Under the pieces are notes generated by a model. The model searched no databases. It was not told the DNA's origin and was given only the letters and a program-made list of their open reading frames with translations. From Pseudomonas sp. Leaf48 (GTDB taxonomy: Bacteria; Pseudomonadota; Gammaproteobacteria; Pseudomonadales; Pseudomonadaceae), in assembly GCF_001421885.1 (NCBI RefSeq), contig NZ_LMLH01000013.1, forward strand, positions 1 through 64,000: a DNA stretch of 64,000 nt, in the 5' to 3' direction. Positions 52,107 through 62,472 of this stretch are shown here, piece by piece; position 1 is the stretch's first letter; each line of letters starts with the position of its first letter. Made by a program: the position numbers and the translations under genes.

Positions 52107-52537
52107 AATGGCATTTGCGTAAAACGCTTGATGCTTCACTGTCAAAGCCGCAGACGCGACCAAGACAAATCTGCTTCACCGCGTCAGACCTGGCTCTTTT
52201 GCCAGCGGTGCACGTCTTTTCTGACGAGCCTTTCAAGGCTACTGACGAGCACACCCACTGATTCCTCTCACGACGATCAGCCCAAGGCACCTGCATGCGT
52301 GCCGAATGATGAGCTATCCGAGGCCAACGACTGGCCGCAGGCGGACTCAGCGCAACACTTTCACATAGTCGAATACTGATTGGAATTAACGTCAGTGGAT
52401 TTTCGGCAGATACACTCCCCGACAACGACTTCGCAGACGACAACGGTCGAGCCGCACATCTTGCGCGCCCCTAACAATGACCCGCGTTCGGCTAACCTTC
52501 GTTTCGGACCCCTTTGAGCGCAGATGACGAGAACGCC
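52107..52537 (+). other. Gene-free spacer between rpsU and dnaG
   Basis: About 430 bases without a convincing gene. Short open frames on either strand lack ribosome sites and show no recognisable protein sequence. A CTGACGAGC repeat occurs twice near 52219-52245. In P. aeruginosa a GatB/YqeY-domain gene lies here (recalled); no remnant of it is recognised. Confidence 0.6.
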
Positions 52538-54517
52538 ATGGCCGGGCTAATTCCCCAGAGCTTCATTGACGACCTTCTGAACCGCACCGACATCGTCGAC
52601 GTGGTCAGCTCGCGCCTGCAACTGAAAAAAGCCGGCAAGAACCACACCGCCTGCTGCCCGTTCCATAAAGAGAAAACCCCGTCCTTCAGCGTCAGCCCCG
52701 ACAAACAGTTCTATTACTGCTTCGGCTGCGGCGCTGGCGGAAACGCCCTCGGCTTCATCATGGACCACGACAACCTGGATTTCGTCCAGGCCGTCGAAGA
52801 ACTGGCCAAAGCCGCCGGCATGGAAATCCCCCGCGAAGAAAGCGGTCGACCGCACAAACCGCGGCAACCAACTGATTCGCCGCTGTACCCGTTGCTCAGC
52901 GCTGCCGCGGACTTCTACCGGCAAGCCCTGAAAAGCCACCCATCGCGCAAAGCCGCAGTGGATTACCTCAAAGGCCGCGGGCTGACCGGCGAAATCGCCC
53001 GGGATTTCGGCCTCGGCTTCGCTCCGCCGGGCTGGGATAACCTGTTCAAGCATTTGAGCAGCGATACCCTGCAACAAAAAGCCATGATCGACGCCGGCCT
53101 GCTGATCGAAAACGCCGAAACCGGCAAACGCTATGATCGCTTCCGCGATCGCGTCATGTTTCCGATCCGCGACAGCCGCGGGCGCATCATCGCCTTTGGT
53201 GGCCGGGTACTGGGCGATGACAAACCGAAATACCTGAACTCACCGGAAACTCCGGTCTTCCATAAAGGCCAGGAACTCTACGGCCTTTATGAAGCGCGCA
53301 AGAACAATCGCAACCTCGACGAAATCATCGTCGTCGAAGGCTACATGGACGTTATCGCCCTCGCCCAGCAAGGCCTGCGAAATGCCGTCGCCACCTTGGG
53401 CACCGCCACCAGCGAAGAACACCTCAAGCGATTGTTTCGCGTCGTGCCCAACGTGCTGTTCTGCTTCGACGGTGACCAGGCCGGCCGCAACGCCGCCTGG
53501 CGAGCACTGGAAGCGACGCTTTCGAGCCTGCAGGACGGACGTCGCGCACGCTTTCTGTTTCTGCCCGAAGGCGAAGACCCGGACACCCTGGTTCGCTCCG
53601 AAGGCACCGACGCCTTCCGCGCACGCATCAATCAGCACGCACAGCCCCTGGCGGACTACTTCTTCCAGCAGCTGACCGAAGAGTCGGACCCGCGCTCGCT
53701 CGAAGGCAAGGCGCACATGGCGACGCTCGCAGCACCGCTGATCGACAAAGTCCCGGGGGCCAACCTGCGCACACTGATGCGCCAGCGCCTGACGCAAATC
53801 ACCGGGCTCAGCGGTGAAGCCGTCAGCCAGCTGGCCCAGAGCGCGCCACAAGAAGCGCCGCCCGCCTACGATCCGGGCTTCGATTACGACGCAATGCCGG
53901 ACTTAAGCGACTACCATCAGCCGCACGCACAGGAAATGTATGTGCCGCAGCAGGAATGGACGCCGAAAAAACCCGGCGCTGGCGGCAAGAAGTGGGAGAA
54001 GAAGCCTTGGGACAAGAACGGCAAGCGCGGCGGCGACCGCGATCAACCGAGCGCCCCACGCAAGCCTATTGCTGTCGAGGCACCCACGCTGATTGCGTTA
54101 CGCACACTAATCCATCACCCGCAATTGGCCGGCAAGGTAGAAACCGCCAACCACTTCGCCAATGAGAGCAATACCTACGCACAGTTGCTGGTTGCCCTTA
54201 TCGAAGCGGTGCAAAAAAATCCTAAGCTAAACTCTATTCAGCTGATGGCTCGCTGGCACGGCACGGAGCAGGGTCGCTTGCTCAAGGCCCTGGCAGAAAA
54301 GGAATGGCTGATTGAGGGCGACAACCTTGAACAACAGTTTTTAGACACCATTACTAGGTTATCAGCGGGTCAACACACCGATAGCCTGGAAGAACTCATC
54401 AGGAAAGCGAAGCAGCCAGGGTTGACTGCAGAGGAAGCAAATCAGATCGCAAATCAGATGCGCGACCTATTAAAACGCAATATGGCTGCACCAAACCCGA
54501 CCTCAACTGGCGCGTGA
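52538..54517 (+). CDS. dnaG: DNA primase
   Basis: Makes RNA primers at the replication fork. The 659-residue protein has the CHC2 zinc finger (CCPFHKEKTPSF, YYCFGCGAGG), the RNA-polymerase core with the TOPRIM domain (VEGYMDVIAL, FCFDGDQAGRNAAWRAL) and a C-terminal DnaB-binding helical domain after a lysine/glycine-rich linker. The ATG at 52538 gives MAGLIPQSFIDDLL, the family start. rpoD follows 67 bases downstream. Confidence 0.97.
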   Translation: MAGLIPQSFIDDLLNRTDIVDVVSSRLQLKKAGKNHTACCPFHKEKTPSFSVSPDKQFYYCFGCGAGGNALGFIMDHDNLDFVQAVEELAKAAGMEIPREESGRPHKPRQPTDSPLYPLLSAAADFYRQALKSHPSRKAAVDYLKGRGLTGEIARDFGLGFAPPGWDNLFKHLSSDTLQQKAMIDAGLLIENAETGKRYDRFRDRVMFPIRDSRGRIIAFGGRVLGDDKPKYLNSPETPVFHKGQELYGLYEARKNNRNLDEIIVVEGYMDVIALAQQGLRNAVATLGTATSEEHLKRLFRVVPNVLFCFDGDQAGRNAAWRALEATLSSLQDGRRARFLFLPEGEDPDTLVRSEGTDAFRARINQHAQPLADYFFQQLTEESDPRSLEGKAHMATLAAPLIDKVPGANLRTLMRQRLTQITGLSGEAVSQLAQSAPQEAPPAYDPGFDYDAMPDLSDYHQPHAQEMYVPQQEWTPKKPGAGGKKWEKKPWDKNGKRGGDRDQPSAPRKPIAVEAPTLIALRTLIHHPQLAGKVETANHFANESNTYAQLLVALIEAVQKNPKLNSIQLMARWHGTEQGRLLKALAEKEWLIEGDNLEQQFLDTITRLSAGQHTDSLEELIRKAKQPGLTAEEANQIANQMRDLLKRNMAAPNPTSTGA

Positions 54518-54584
54518 GGTCATAGCTCAGGTATAATCCTCGGCTTGTTTTTTGCCCGCCAAGACCTTCAGTGGATAGGGTGTT

Positions 54585-56432
<1,848 letters not shown>

Positions 56433-56438
56433 TACCAG

Positions 56439-56469
56439 AACCCCCGGCCCAGGCCGGGGGTTTTGTTTT
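56439..56469 (+). terminator. Terminator of rpoD
   Basis: AACCCCCGGCC and GGCCGGGGGTT form a 9-11 base stem followed by TTTTGTTTT, directly after the rpoD stop. Confidence 0.93.
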
Positions 56470-56556
56470 GTGCAGATTTATCCCCCAAAGACCTCCCCTT
56501 GCACCTTGTAGCCCGTCTACACTCGAAGCATTCCTCCGTGCCATAACGAGACCGTT

Positions 56557-59500
56557 ATGCCCAGACTGCCGACCGTGCTTTTTTTGCTGTCGCTGATGAC
56601 GTGGACCGCAACGGCTGGCGCGCTGACACTGACTGATGAAGAACGTGGCTGGCTGGCAGCTCATCCGGACTTGCGCCTGGGTGTCGATGCGTCCTGGCCA
56701 CCCTTTGAATTTCGCGACGATCATGGCCATTACCAGGGGCTCGCCGCGGACTATATCGATGTGATTCGGCAGCGGCTGGCCATCAAGCTCACCCCCGTCG
56801 AGCCCGCCAGCTGGACAGTTGTCCTGGACCAGGCCAAACAAGGAAAAATCGACCTGCTGCCAGGCGTCATGTCGACTCCGGAACGCCAGACGTATTTGTC
56901 CTTCACCCGCCCCTACCTGGACTTTCCGATTGTTATCCTGGCTCACGCCGGAGGCCCACAGCCACGCAAGCTAAAAGACCTGTACGGGCTGAAAGTCGCC
57001 GTGGTGGAGAACTATGCCCCCCACGAACTGCTACGCACCCATAACCCCGACCTCAATCTGGTAGGCATGCCCAACGTCAGCTCGGCATTACAGGCGCTGG
57101 CAACCGATGAAGTGGATGCCGTGGTGGGCGACCTGGCCTCCAGCGTCTGGAGCCTGCGCCAACTCAAACTGGACGGGCTATACGTCAGCGGTGAAACACC
57201 CTATCGCTATCAGCTGGCCATGGGAGTCCCCCGGGACAGCAAAATTCTGGCCGGTATTCTCGACAAAGTACTGGCCGACATGAGCCCGGATGAAATCAGC
57301 TCGATTCAGGAGCATTGGGTCGGCAACGTCCTCGATCATCGGACTTTCTGGAACAATCTGCTGGTGTTCGGAATACCCGGACTGTTGCTGCTGTCCATTG
57401 TCCTGGCGGTAGTCATCCGCATTAACCGCCGCCTGAGCTCAGAAATCGCCCGCCGTGTCGACCTTGAACAGGAGCTGCGCAGTAGCGAATACCACTACCG
57501 CGGCCTGGTAGAGAGCCTGTCGGCCATCGCCTGGGAAGCGAAGATCGACGATTTCACCTACAGCTACGTGTCGCCTCACGCCGAGGATCTTCTCGGCTAC
57601 CCCCTGTCGCATTGGCTGATTCCGGGCTTCTGGCGCAACATCATCCACCCGGCCGATCTGACCCGCGCCCAGACCTATTGCGATCACGAAGTACTTGCCG
57701 GACGCGATCACAGTCTCGATTACCGGGTCATCACCGCCGACGGCCGTTGCATATGGGTGCGCGACATCGTCAGCCTGATCGAACACGGACATGAACCGGT
57801 CATGCGCGGGCTGATGATCGACATCACCGAAGCCAAGCGTACCGAAGAAGCCTTGCGTCTGTCGGAGCAGAAGTTTGCCTCGGTGTTCCAGCAATGCCCG
57901 GACATTCTGGTGATCGCTCGCCTGTCCGACGGCTGCCTTCTGGAGGTCAACGAGGCGTTCGAAGAACAGATCGGCCTGCGCGCCGAAGACGTCATCGGCC
58001 AGACTGCCACCGACCTGAATATCTGGGGCATACCCGGCGTGGGACCGGGCTTGTTGCAGCGTTTACAGGCCGGCAGCATCCGCAACCTGGAGATGCCCTT
58101 CCGTCGCAGCAACGGCCAGGTGTTTACCGGCCTCATTTCCGCCGAACCTTTCGACCTCGACACGACTCCCGCATTGGTGGTGGTGGTGCGGGACATCACA
58201 CAACTCAAGGAAACCCAGCAGCAACTGCAAACCTCCGAAGAAAAGTTCGCCAAGGCTTTCCACGCTTCCCCCGACGGCTTGCTGCTGTCCCGGCAAAGCG
58301 ATGGACTGTTGCTGGAGGTCAACGAAGGCTTCAGTCGCATCACCGGGTTCAATAGCGCAATGTCGGTGGATCGCTCGGTGCTGGAACTCGGGATCTGGGT
58401 CAACCTCAACGAACGCAAACAGATGCTCGACCTGCTGCACCGGGACGGCTTCGTCCGCGACTTCAGCTGCCATATCCGCCGCAGCGACGGGCAGATCCGT
58501 CTCTGTGAGGTATCAAGTCGTCCGCTACCGATTGGCAATGATGACTGCATGCTGACCATCGCCCGGGACATCACCGAGCGCCACCTGATGCAGGAAAAAC
58601 TGCAACAGGCCGCTACCGTGTTCGAGAGTACCGCCGAAGGCGTATTGATCACCGACACCCAACAACACATCAGCGCGGTCAATCGCGCGTTTACGGAAAT
58701 TACCGGCTATAGCGAGAGCGAAGCCCTGGGCCACACGCCGCGCCTGCTCGCCTCGGGGCTGCATGACAGCGCGTTTTACGCAGCCATGTGGCATCAACTG
58801 ACCGCCGAGGGGCACTGGCAAGGCGAGATTTCCAACCGGCGCAAGAATGGCGAGCTATATCCGAGCTGGCTGACCATCAGTGCCGTGCGCAACCGAGACG
58901 AGCTCATCACCCACTTCGTCGCGGTATTCGCCGATATCTCCAGCCTCAAACACGCCCAGGCCAAACTCGATTATCAGGCGCACCACGACCCACTGACCGG
59001 CCTGCCAAACCGCACCCTGTTCGAAAGCCGGCTGCTGACCGCGCTCAACACCCAGCAGGAAAACGGTGGGCAAGGCGCGGTGTTGTTCCTCGATCTGGAC
59101 CGTTTCAAGCACATCAACGACAGCCTCGGCCACCCGGTCGGCGATCTGCTGCTCAAAGGCATTGCCGTGCGCCTCAAGGAACAGCTGCGCGACATCGATA
59201 CCGTGGCACGCCTGGGTGGCGACGAGTTCATCATCCTGCTGCCCGGCTTGCTGCACCCCGGCGATGCCGACTCCATCGCCAGCAAGCTGCTCAACTGCTT
59301 CGGTGCGCCGTTCCAGGCCGGCGAACACGAGTTTTTCATCAGCGCCAGCATAGGCACCAGCCTCTATCCCAGAGATGGCTGCGACGTCGCCACACTGATC
59401 AAAAACGCCGACGCAGCGATGTATCGCTCCAAAGCCAAGGGGCGCAACCGCGTTGAAAGCTATACCCGTGACCTCACCGCCCAGGCCAGCGAACGCGTGG

Positions 59501-60303
59501 CGCTTGAGCACGAACTGCGGCGCGCTATCGAACGCAACGAATTGCACCTGCACTATCAACCGAAGATCAGCCTCGACGGCTACCACCTGGTCGGCGCCGA
59601 AGCGCTGATCCGCTGGCGTCACCCGACCTTTGGCGACGTACCGCGGGAACACTTCATTGCGCTCGCCGAAGAAAACGGCATGATCCTGCAGATCGGCGAC
59701 TGGGTACTCGAAACCGCCTGCCGCCAGATGCACGAATGGAGCCAGAAGTACGAAGGCCTGGGCTCACTGTCGGTAAACCTCGCCGGCGCTCAACTCCGGC
59801 AGCCGAACCTGCTGGGCCGGATCGAGCAACTACTCAAGGACAACGGCCTGCGCCCCGAACTTCTGCAATTGGAGATTACCGAAAACTTCATCATGAGCCA
59901 GGCCGAAGAGGCACTGGCGGTGTTGCATCAACTCAAGTATCTGGGCGTGCAACTGGCCATCGACGACTTCGGTACCGGTTACTCCTCCCTGAGTTACCTC
60001 AAACGCCTGCCGCTGGACTTCCTCAAGATCGACCAGTCGTTCGTCCGCGGCCTGCCGGACGACCCCCACGACGCGGCCATAGTGCGCGCCATCATCGCCC
60101 TCGGACGCAGCATGCAATTCACCGTGATAGCCGAGGGCGTCGAGACCCAGGCACAGCAGCAATTCCTCGCCAGCGAAGGCTGCGAACAAATCCAGGGCTA
60201 CATCGTCAGCCCACCCCTCGCACCCGACGAATTCGCCGCGACATTTCTTCGTACAACCCTAACCACTTTTTCGGATGGCACAGCCGCGAAACCATCGCTA
60301 TAA
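56557..60303 (+). CDS. SBP_bac_3/PAS/GGDEF/EAL c-di-GMP signalling protein
   Basis: Membrane protein of 1248 residues. Signal peptide (LPTVLFLLSLMTWTATAGAL), a periplasmic amino-acid-binding-type SBP_bac_3 domain (about 30-255), a transmembrane helix (LLVFGIPGLLLLSIVLAVVI, about 267-288), four PAS/PAC repeats (about 305-805), a GGDEF domain with intact GGDEF near residue 887 and an EAL domain with intact EALIRW near 1014 and DDFGTGYSSL further on. Both synthesis and breakdown of c-di-GMP are therefore possible. It is alone between rpoD and the tRNA gene. Ligand unknown. Confidence 0.92.
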   Translation: MPRLPTVLFLLSLMTWTATAGALTLTDEERGWLAAHPDLRLGVDASWPPFEFRDDHGHYQGLAADYIDVIRQRLAIKLTPVEPASWTVVLDQAKQGKIDLLPGVMSTPERQTYLSFTRPYLDFPIVILAHAGGPQPRKLKDLYGLKVAVVENYAPHELLRTHNPDLNLVGMPNVSSALQALATDEVDAVVGDLASSVWSLRQLKLDGLYVSGETPYRYQLAMGVPRDSKILAGILDKVLADMSPDEISSIQEHWVGNVLDHRTFWNNLLVFGIPGLLLLSIVLAVVIRINRRLSSEIARRVDLEQELRSSEYHYRGLVESLSAIAWEAKIDDFTYSYVSPHAEDLLGYPLSHWLIPGFWRNIIHPADLTRAQTYCDHEVLAGRDHSLDYRVITADGRCIWVRDIVSLIEHGHEPVMRGLMIDITEAKRTEEALRLSEQKFASVFQQCPDILVIARLSDGCLLEVNEAFEEQIGLRAEDVIGQTATDLNIWGIPGVGPGLLQRLQAGSIRNLEMPFRRSNGQVFTGLISAEPFDLDTTPALVVVVRDITQLKETQQQLQTSEEKFAKAFHASPDGLLLSRQSDGLLLEVNEGFSRITGFNSAMSVDRSVLELGIWVNLNERKQMLDLLHRDGFVRDFSCHIRRSDGQIRLCEVSSRPLPIGNDDCMLTIARDITERHLMQEKLQQAATVFESTAEGVLITDTQQHISAVNRAFTEITGYSESEALGHTPRLLASGLHDSAFYAAMWHQLTAEGHWQGEISNRRKNGELYPSWLTISAVRNRDELITHFVAVFADISSLKHAQAKLDYQAHHDPLTGLPNRTLFESRLLTALNTQQENGGQGAVLFLDLDRFKHINDSLGHPVGDLLLKGIAVRLKEQLRDIDTVARLGGDEFIILLPGLLHPGDADSIASKLLNCFGAPFQAGEHEFFISASIGTSLYPRDGCDVATLIKNADAAMYRSKAKGRNRVESYTRDLTAQASERVALEHELRRAIERNELHLHYQPKISLDGYHLVGAEALIRWRHPTFGDVPREHFIALAEENGMILQIGDWVLETACRQMHEWSQKYEGLGSLSVNLAGAQLRQPNLLGRIEQLLKDNGLRPELLQLEITENFIMSQAEEALAVLHQLKYLGVQLAIDDFGTGYSSLSYLKRLPLDFLKIDQSFVRGLPDDPHDAAIVRAIIALGRSMQFTVIAEGVETQAQQQFLASEGCEQIQGYIVSPPLAPDEFAATFLRTTLTTFSDGTAAKPSL

Positions 60304-60318
60304 TCCGCGACCTACTGA

Positions 60319-60395
60319 GGGCCTATAGCTCAGTTGGTTAGAGCAGAGGACTCATAATCCTTTGGTCCACGGTTCAAGTCCGTGTGGGCCCACCA
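60319..60395 (+). tRNA. tRNA-Ile2 (CAU anticodon; lysidine-modified)
   Basis: A 77-base cloverleaf with encoded CCA: acceptor GGGCCTA/TGGGCCC, D arm GCTCAGTTGGTTAGAGC, anticodon CAU at 60353-60355 and T arm GGTTCAAGTCC. CAU could be Met or Ile2. The variable loop and T arm (TTGGTC, GGTTCAAGTCC) resemble E. coli ileX more than elongator tRNA-Met, so Ile2 reading AUA after TilS modification is preferred. It marks the boundary between core chromosome and accessory DNA, consistent with a tRNA attachment site. Confidence 0.9.
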
Positions 60396-60448
60396 TCTAT
60401 CTCAAGGGTTTCAGCCGCTTGAGCCTTCCCCGAAAGGCTGGCGACACC

Positions 60449-60472
60449 CCGTTTGACACCCCGTTTGGTTTT
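60449..60472. repeat. Tandem direct repeat GACACCCCGTTT
   Basis: Two adjacent copies of GACACCCCGTTT lie about 55 bases beyond the tRNA 3' end. Short tandem repeats of this kind next to tRNA-integrated elements can be integrase arm-type sites; here that is only a suggestion because no integrase gene is seen. Confidence 0.45.
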
Positions 60473-60481
60473 CCAACCCCC

Positions 60482-60522
60482 AAAAAAATACCCCCGGCCG
60501 ACGATGAGAAAACCGGGGGTAT
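60482..60522 (-). terminator. Terminator of the minus-strand small-gene cluster
   Basis: On the minus strand ATACCCCCGG, loop, CCGGGGGTAT is followed by TTTTTTT. It lies about 75 bases after the last gene of the cluster and faces the tRNA gene. Confidence 0.88.
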
Positions 60523-60597
60523 CGAAAAGCCTTGCGGCTGAATCGCGGAGATGAAGACGCGACCAGCCTCGGGCTTTTCAACTCACGCTGGGAGTCG

Positions 60598-60816
60598 TCA
60601 GCGTGAGGTTAACTTGGCGTTGATCGCTTCGATTCGCTTATGGTCGATGGCGATGTGGGCAAGGGCCGCGGCCCGGCCGGTCAATGCCGCCTTGTCCTTC
60701 GGCTTCCACTGCCCGGGCGCGTCCATCGGATCGAACTTGTCAGTGATTGCGCGACGGCGGCACAGCTCTTCAACCGCGGCCAGAATCGCCGCAATTCGTT
60801 CTTCAACAGATTTCAT
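60598..60816 (-). CDS. Hypothetical small protein (72 aa)
   Basis: Not recognised. A helical, charged protein (KSVEERIAAILAAVEELC start; DPMDAPGQWKPKDKAALTG centre). Its ATG overlaps the stop of the preceding 203-residue gene by 4 bases, so it is translated as part of the cluster. Last gene before the terminator. No cysteine or membrane pattern is distinctive. Confidence 0.7.
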   Translation of the reverse strand: MKSVEERIAAILAAVEELCRRRAITDKFDPMDAPGQWKPKDKAALTGRAAALAHIAIDHKRIEAINAKLTSR

Positions 60817-61424
60817 GCAACCCCCTTCAGCGCGTTGGGTGGTCGGCGTGTGAGTTGTTCACGAGTGAATGTTGAGCCCCGAGGAGGCATAAGCAAAACT
60901 TCAACCGGGTAGCCGCCTCCGATGTGCTCAGGTAAGCCGGTGATCTTGTTGCGAAGCTTAACCCGCACGTCGATAGTCGCAGCCAATGCGCAGTGAGCCG
61001 CGTAAAAATCATCTCCAGCCTTGAGGAAGGCTTGGGCGGCCAATGCCTCCGCCTTGCACGCTTCGTCGTGCTGGGCTTCGGTGAGCGCCTTGGCGGCGTC
61101 CTTCAGCGTGAGCTTGGCGTCATGGAGTTGGTCATTCAGATCGTCGATGCGCGCCTTGTAGGCCGCGGCGCAATCTTCAGACAACGCCAATGACTCCTCG
61201 GCCGCGTAGAGTTCTTTTCTCGCTTGCTGCCAATCGCTGTTGTCGCCAAGCGTCATGCCAGCGGCAATTGCAGACGCACCGGCCGCGGCCGCTGTTGCCT
61301 TGAGTGCTTTAACTTTTTCCAGAAGGCGGACGTGATCGCCGGCCTTGTCGCGGGCTTCGGCTATCTGGGCTTCAAGGGCTGCCACCTTCCCGGCCGCGGC
61401 GTCATAGTTTATCTGCTCTTTCAT
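60813..61424 (-). CDS. Hypothetical coiled-coil protein (203 aa)
   Basis: Not recognised. Long Ala/Glu/Lys heptad-like stretches (residues about 8-45, 60-130) indicate a coiled coil; the C-terminal 50 residues are less helical (PEHIGGGYPVEVLLMPPRGS). The ATG at 61424 lies just after the stop of the upstream 53-residue gene. GC-rich codon use like the host. Phage and satellite elements often carry coiled-coil proteins of this kind, but no family can be named. Confidence 0.72.
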   Translation of the reverse strand: MKEQINYDAAAGKVAALEAQIAEARDKAGDHVRLLEKVKALKATAAAAGASAIAAGMTLGDNSDWQQARKELYAAEESLALSEDCAAAYKARIDDLNDQLHDAKLTLKDAAKALTEAQHDEACKAEALAAQAFLKAGDDFYAAHCALAATIDVRVKLRNKITGLPEHIGGGYPVEVLLMPPRGSTFTREQLTRRPPNALKGVA

Positions 61425-61426
61425 GC

Positions 61427-61588
61427 TCAAAACTCCTGATCTAAGGCGGCGTCGATGGCATCGTTGGCGGTCATGCCGGGGTTGGCCCGGTGCAGCGCGT
61501 TGGCCTTGTCGAGAATGCGTTGCTGGATGGCGGTCAGCCGCTGTGGGCCGCGCCGTTTCTCAAGTGCCCGAAGGCGGATAATCTTCAT
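61427..61588 (-). CDS. Hypothetical small protein (53 aa)
   Basis: Not recognised. A basic N-terminus (KIIRLRALEKRRGPQR) is followed by a helical part (LTAIQQRILDKANALHR). Supported by the 4-base ATGA overlap with the upstream gene and close spacing to the downstream gene rather than by similarity. Confidence 0.6.
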   Translation of the reverse strand: MKIIRLRALEKRRGPQRLTAIQQRILDKANALHRANPGMTANDAIDAALDQEF

Positions 61589-61944
61589 TGTTGAAGTCCC
61601 TCCAATGCAGCGAGTCGTTTTTCAAACTCGGTGCATTCGGTTATGCGGGCAATCTGCGCAAGGCTGGCAATCAGTGTGGCGCCGATGTCCGGTGACAACT
61701 TGGCCGTGCTCACGGCCGTGAGGACCGCCCAACTGGCGGAGGTGAGGTCTTGGCCCTTGGGAAGTGTGAACGTCACCATGGCCGCGACGGGCTTCAAGTC
61801 CGGCGTGCTCTTGTTCAGGATCGCCTTGGCCGCGCCGGCATCGCCCGCCCGGGCGAGCGCTTCAAGGACGTCCAGCATGTCAGCGCCCAGCTTTGCCGCA
61901 CGTAGCCGCAAGGCACCGTCTGCCGGCTTACGACTTGTTGTCAT
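61585..61944 (-). CDS. Hypothetical protein (119 aa)
   Basis: Not recognised. Mostly helical, with ALRLRAAKLGADMLDVLEAL near the start and LIASLAQIARITECTEFEKR near the end. Its start lies within the end of the upstream 56-residue gene (17-base overlap) and its stop overlaps the next start. Codon use is like the host. Confidence 0.68.
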   Translation of the reverse strand: MTTSRKPADGALRLRAAKLGADMLDVLEALARAGDAGAAKAILNKSTPDLKPVAAMVTFTLPKGQDLTSASWAVLTAVSTAKLSPDIGATLIASLAQIARITECTEFEKRLAALEGLQQ

Positions 61945-62098
61945 ACTTCGCGGCCAGCAACTTCACCGACAACTCAATCAACGCTAGACGAGCGGCAATA
62001 CTGCCAGCGTCGGCTTCGGCACGCAGCCCGTCCATGTAGCGCCGTATGTCGGCTTTGGAAGGCTTGGTGTTCTTTGATCCGTGAATTCGGCCGGGCAT
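61928..62098 (-). CDS. Hypothetical small protein (56 aa)
   Basis: Not recognised. It starts MPGRIHGSKNTKPSKADI and continues as an amphipathic helix (IAARLALIELSVKLLAAKY). First gene of the cluster, with an inverted-repeat operator candidate about 36 bases upstream. A basic N-terminus and small size would fit a DNA-binding or phage accessory protein, but this is only a guess. Confidence 0.6.
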   Translation of the reverse strand: MPGRIHGSKNTKPSKADIRRYMDGLRAEADAGSIAARLALIELSVKLLAAKYDNKS

Positions 62099-62133
62099 GG
62101 CGGGAACCTTGATTCGCGCTGATTTGCTTTCAG

Positions 62134-62151
62134 TATGGCAGATACGCCATA
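62134..62151. promoter_or_regulatory. Operator-like palindrome upstream of the small-gene cluster
   Basis: TATGGC and GCCATA are perfect inverted repeats separated by 6 bases. It lies between the minus-strand cluster (start 62098) and the plus-strand methyltransferase gene, a suitable place for a repressor or control protein to bind. Confidence 0.45.
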
Positions 62152-62472
62152 GAATGCGACCGATTTGCCACTGTGTAAATATTTTGCCCAGTCGACAACT
62201 TTCTCTTTCGCGAAACTGCGGGACTTTCTGTTCAGCTCGTCGTGGCTTACGGATTTGAGCAGCGCGGGAGCCCCTCTGAAGGTGCGTTTTCGTCGTATAG
62301 AGGCCACTGTTCAGACGCCAGAGATTCTGAATGCCTAGTTTTCGTATAATTGACTTACAGCTATGGGCTCAAAGAAGGCTGTCTCAAAAGCAAAATATAG
62401 ATATAATTTCATAATGTGTGGCCTATGCCGCAAACACGGTTATACAGTGATTTATTATTGAGAGTGTACACA
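62152..62472. other. AT-rich divergent region between cluster and restriction-modification locus
   Basis: Contains TATAAT hexamers at 62345 and 62402 that could serve as -10 elements for the methyltransferase, though neither has a clear -35 at the right distance. A 107-codon minus-strand frame runs through here but has a GTG start without a ribosome site. GC content falls from left to right, marking the junction of two compositionally different segments. Confidence 0.4.

Noticed and set aside
52128-52379. An 83-codon plus-strand frame between rpsU and dnaG
   Set aside because: No Shine-Dalgarno, unusual composition and no resemblance to YqeY or another family.
61984-62307. A 107-codon minus-strand frame starting MASIRRKRTFRG (GTG start)
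   Set aside because: The first 60 residues look protein-like, but there is no ribosome site, the frame crosses the operator-like palindrome and then runs out of frame over the better supported 56-residue gene. It could be a decayed gene.
60396-62472. Search for an integrase or recombinase gene next to the tRNA
   Set aside because: None of the frames has tyrosine- or serine-recombinase motifs, so none is reported.
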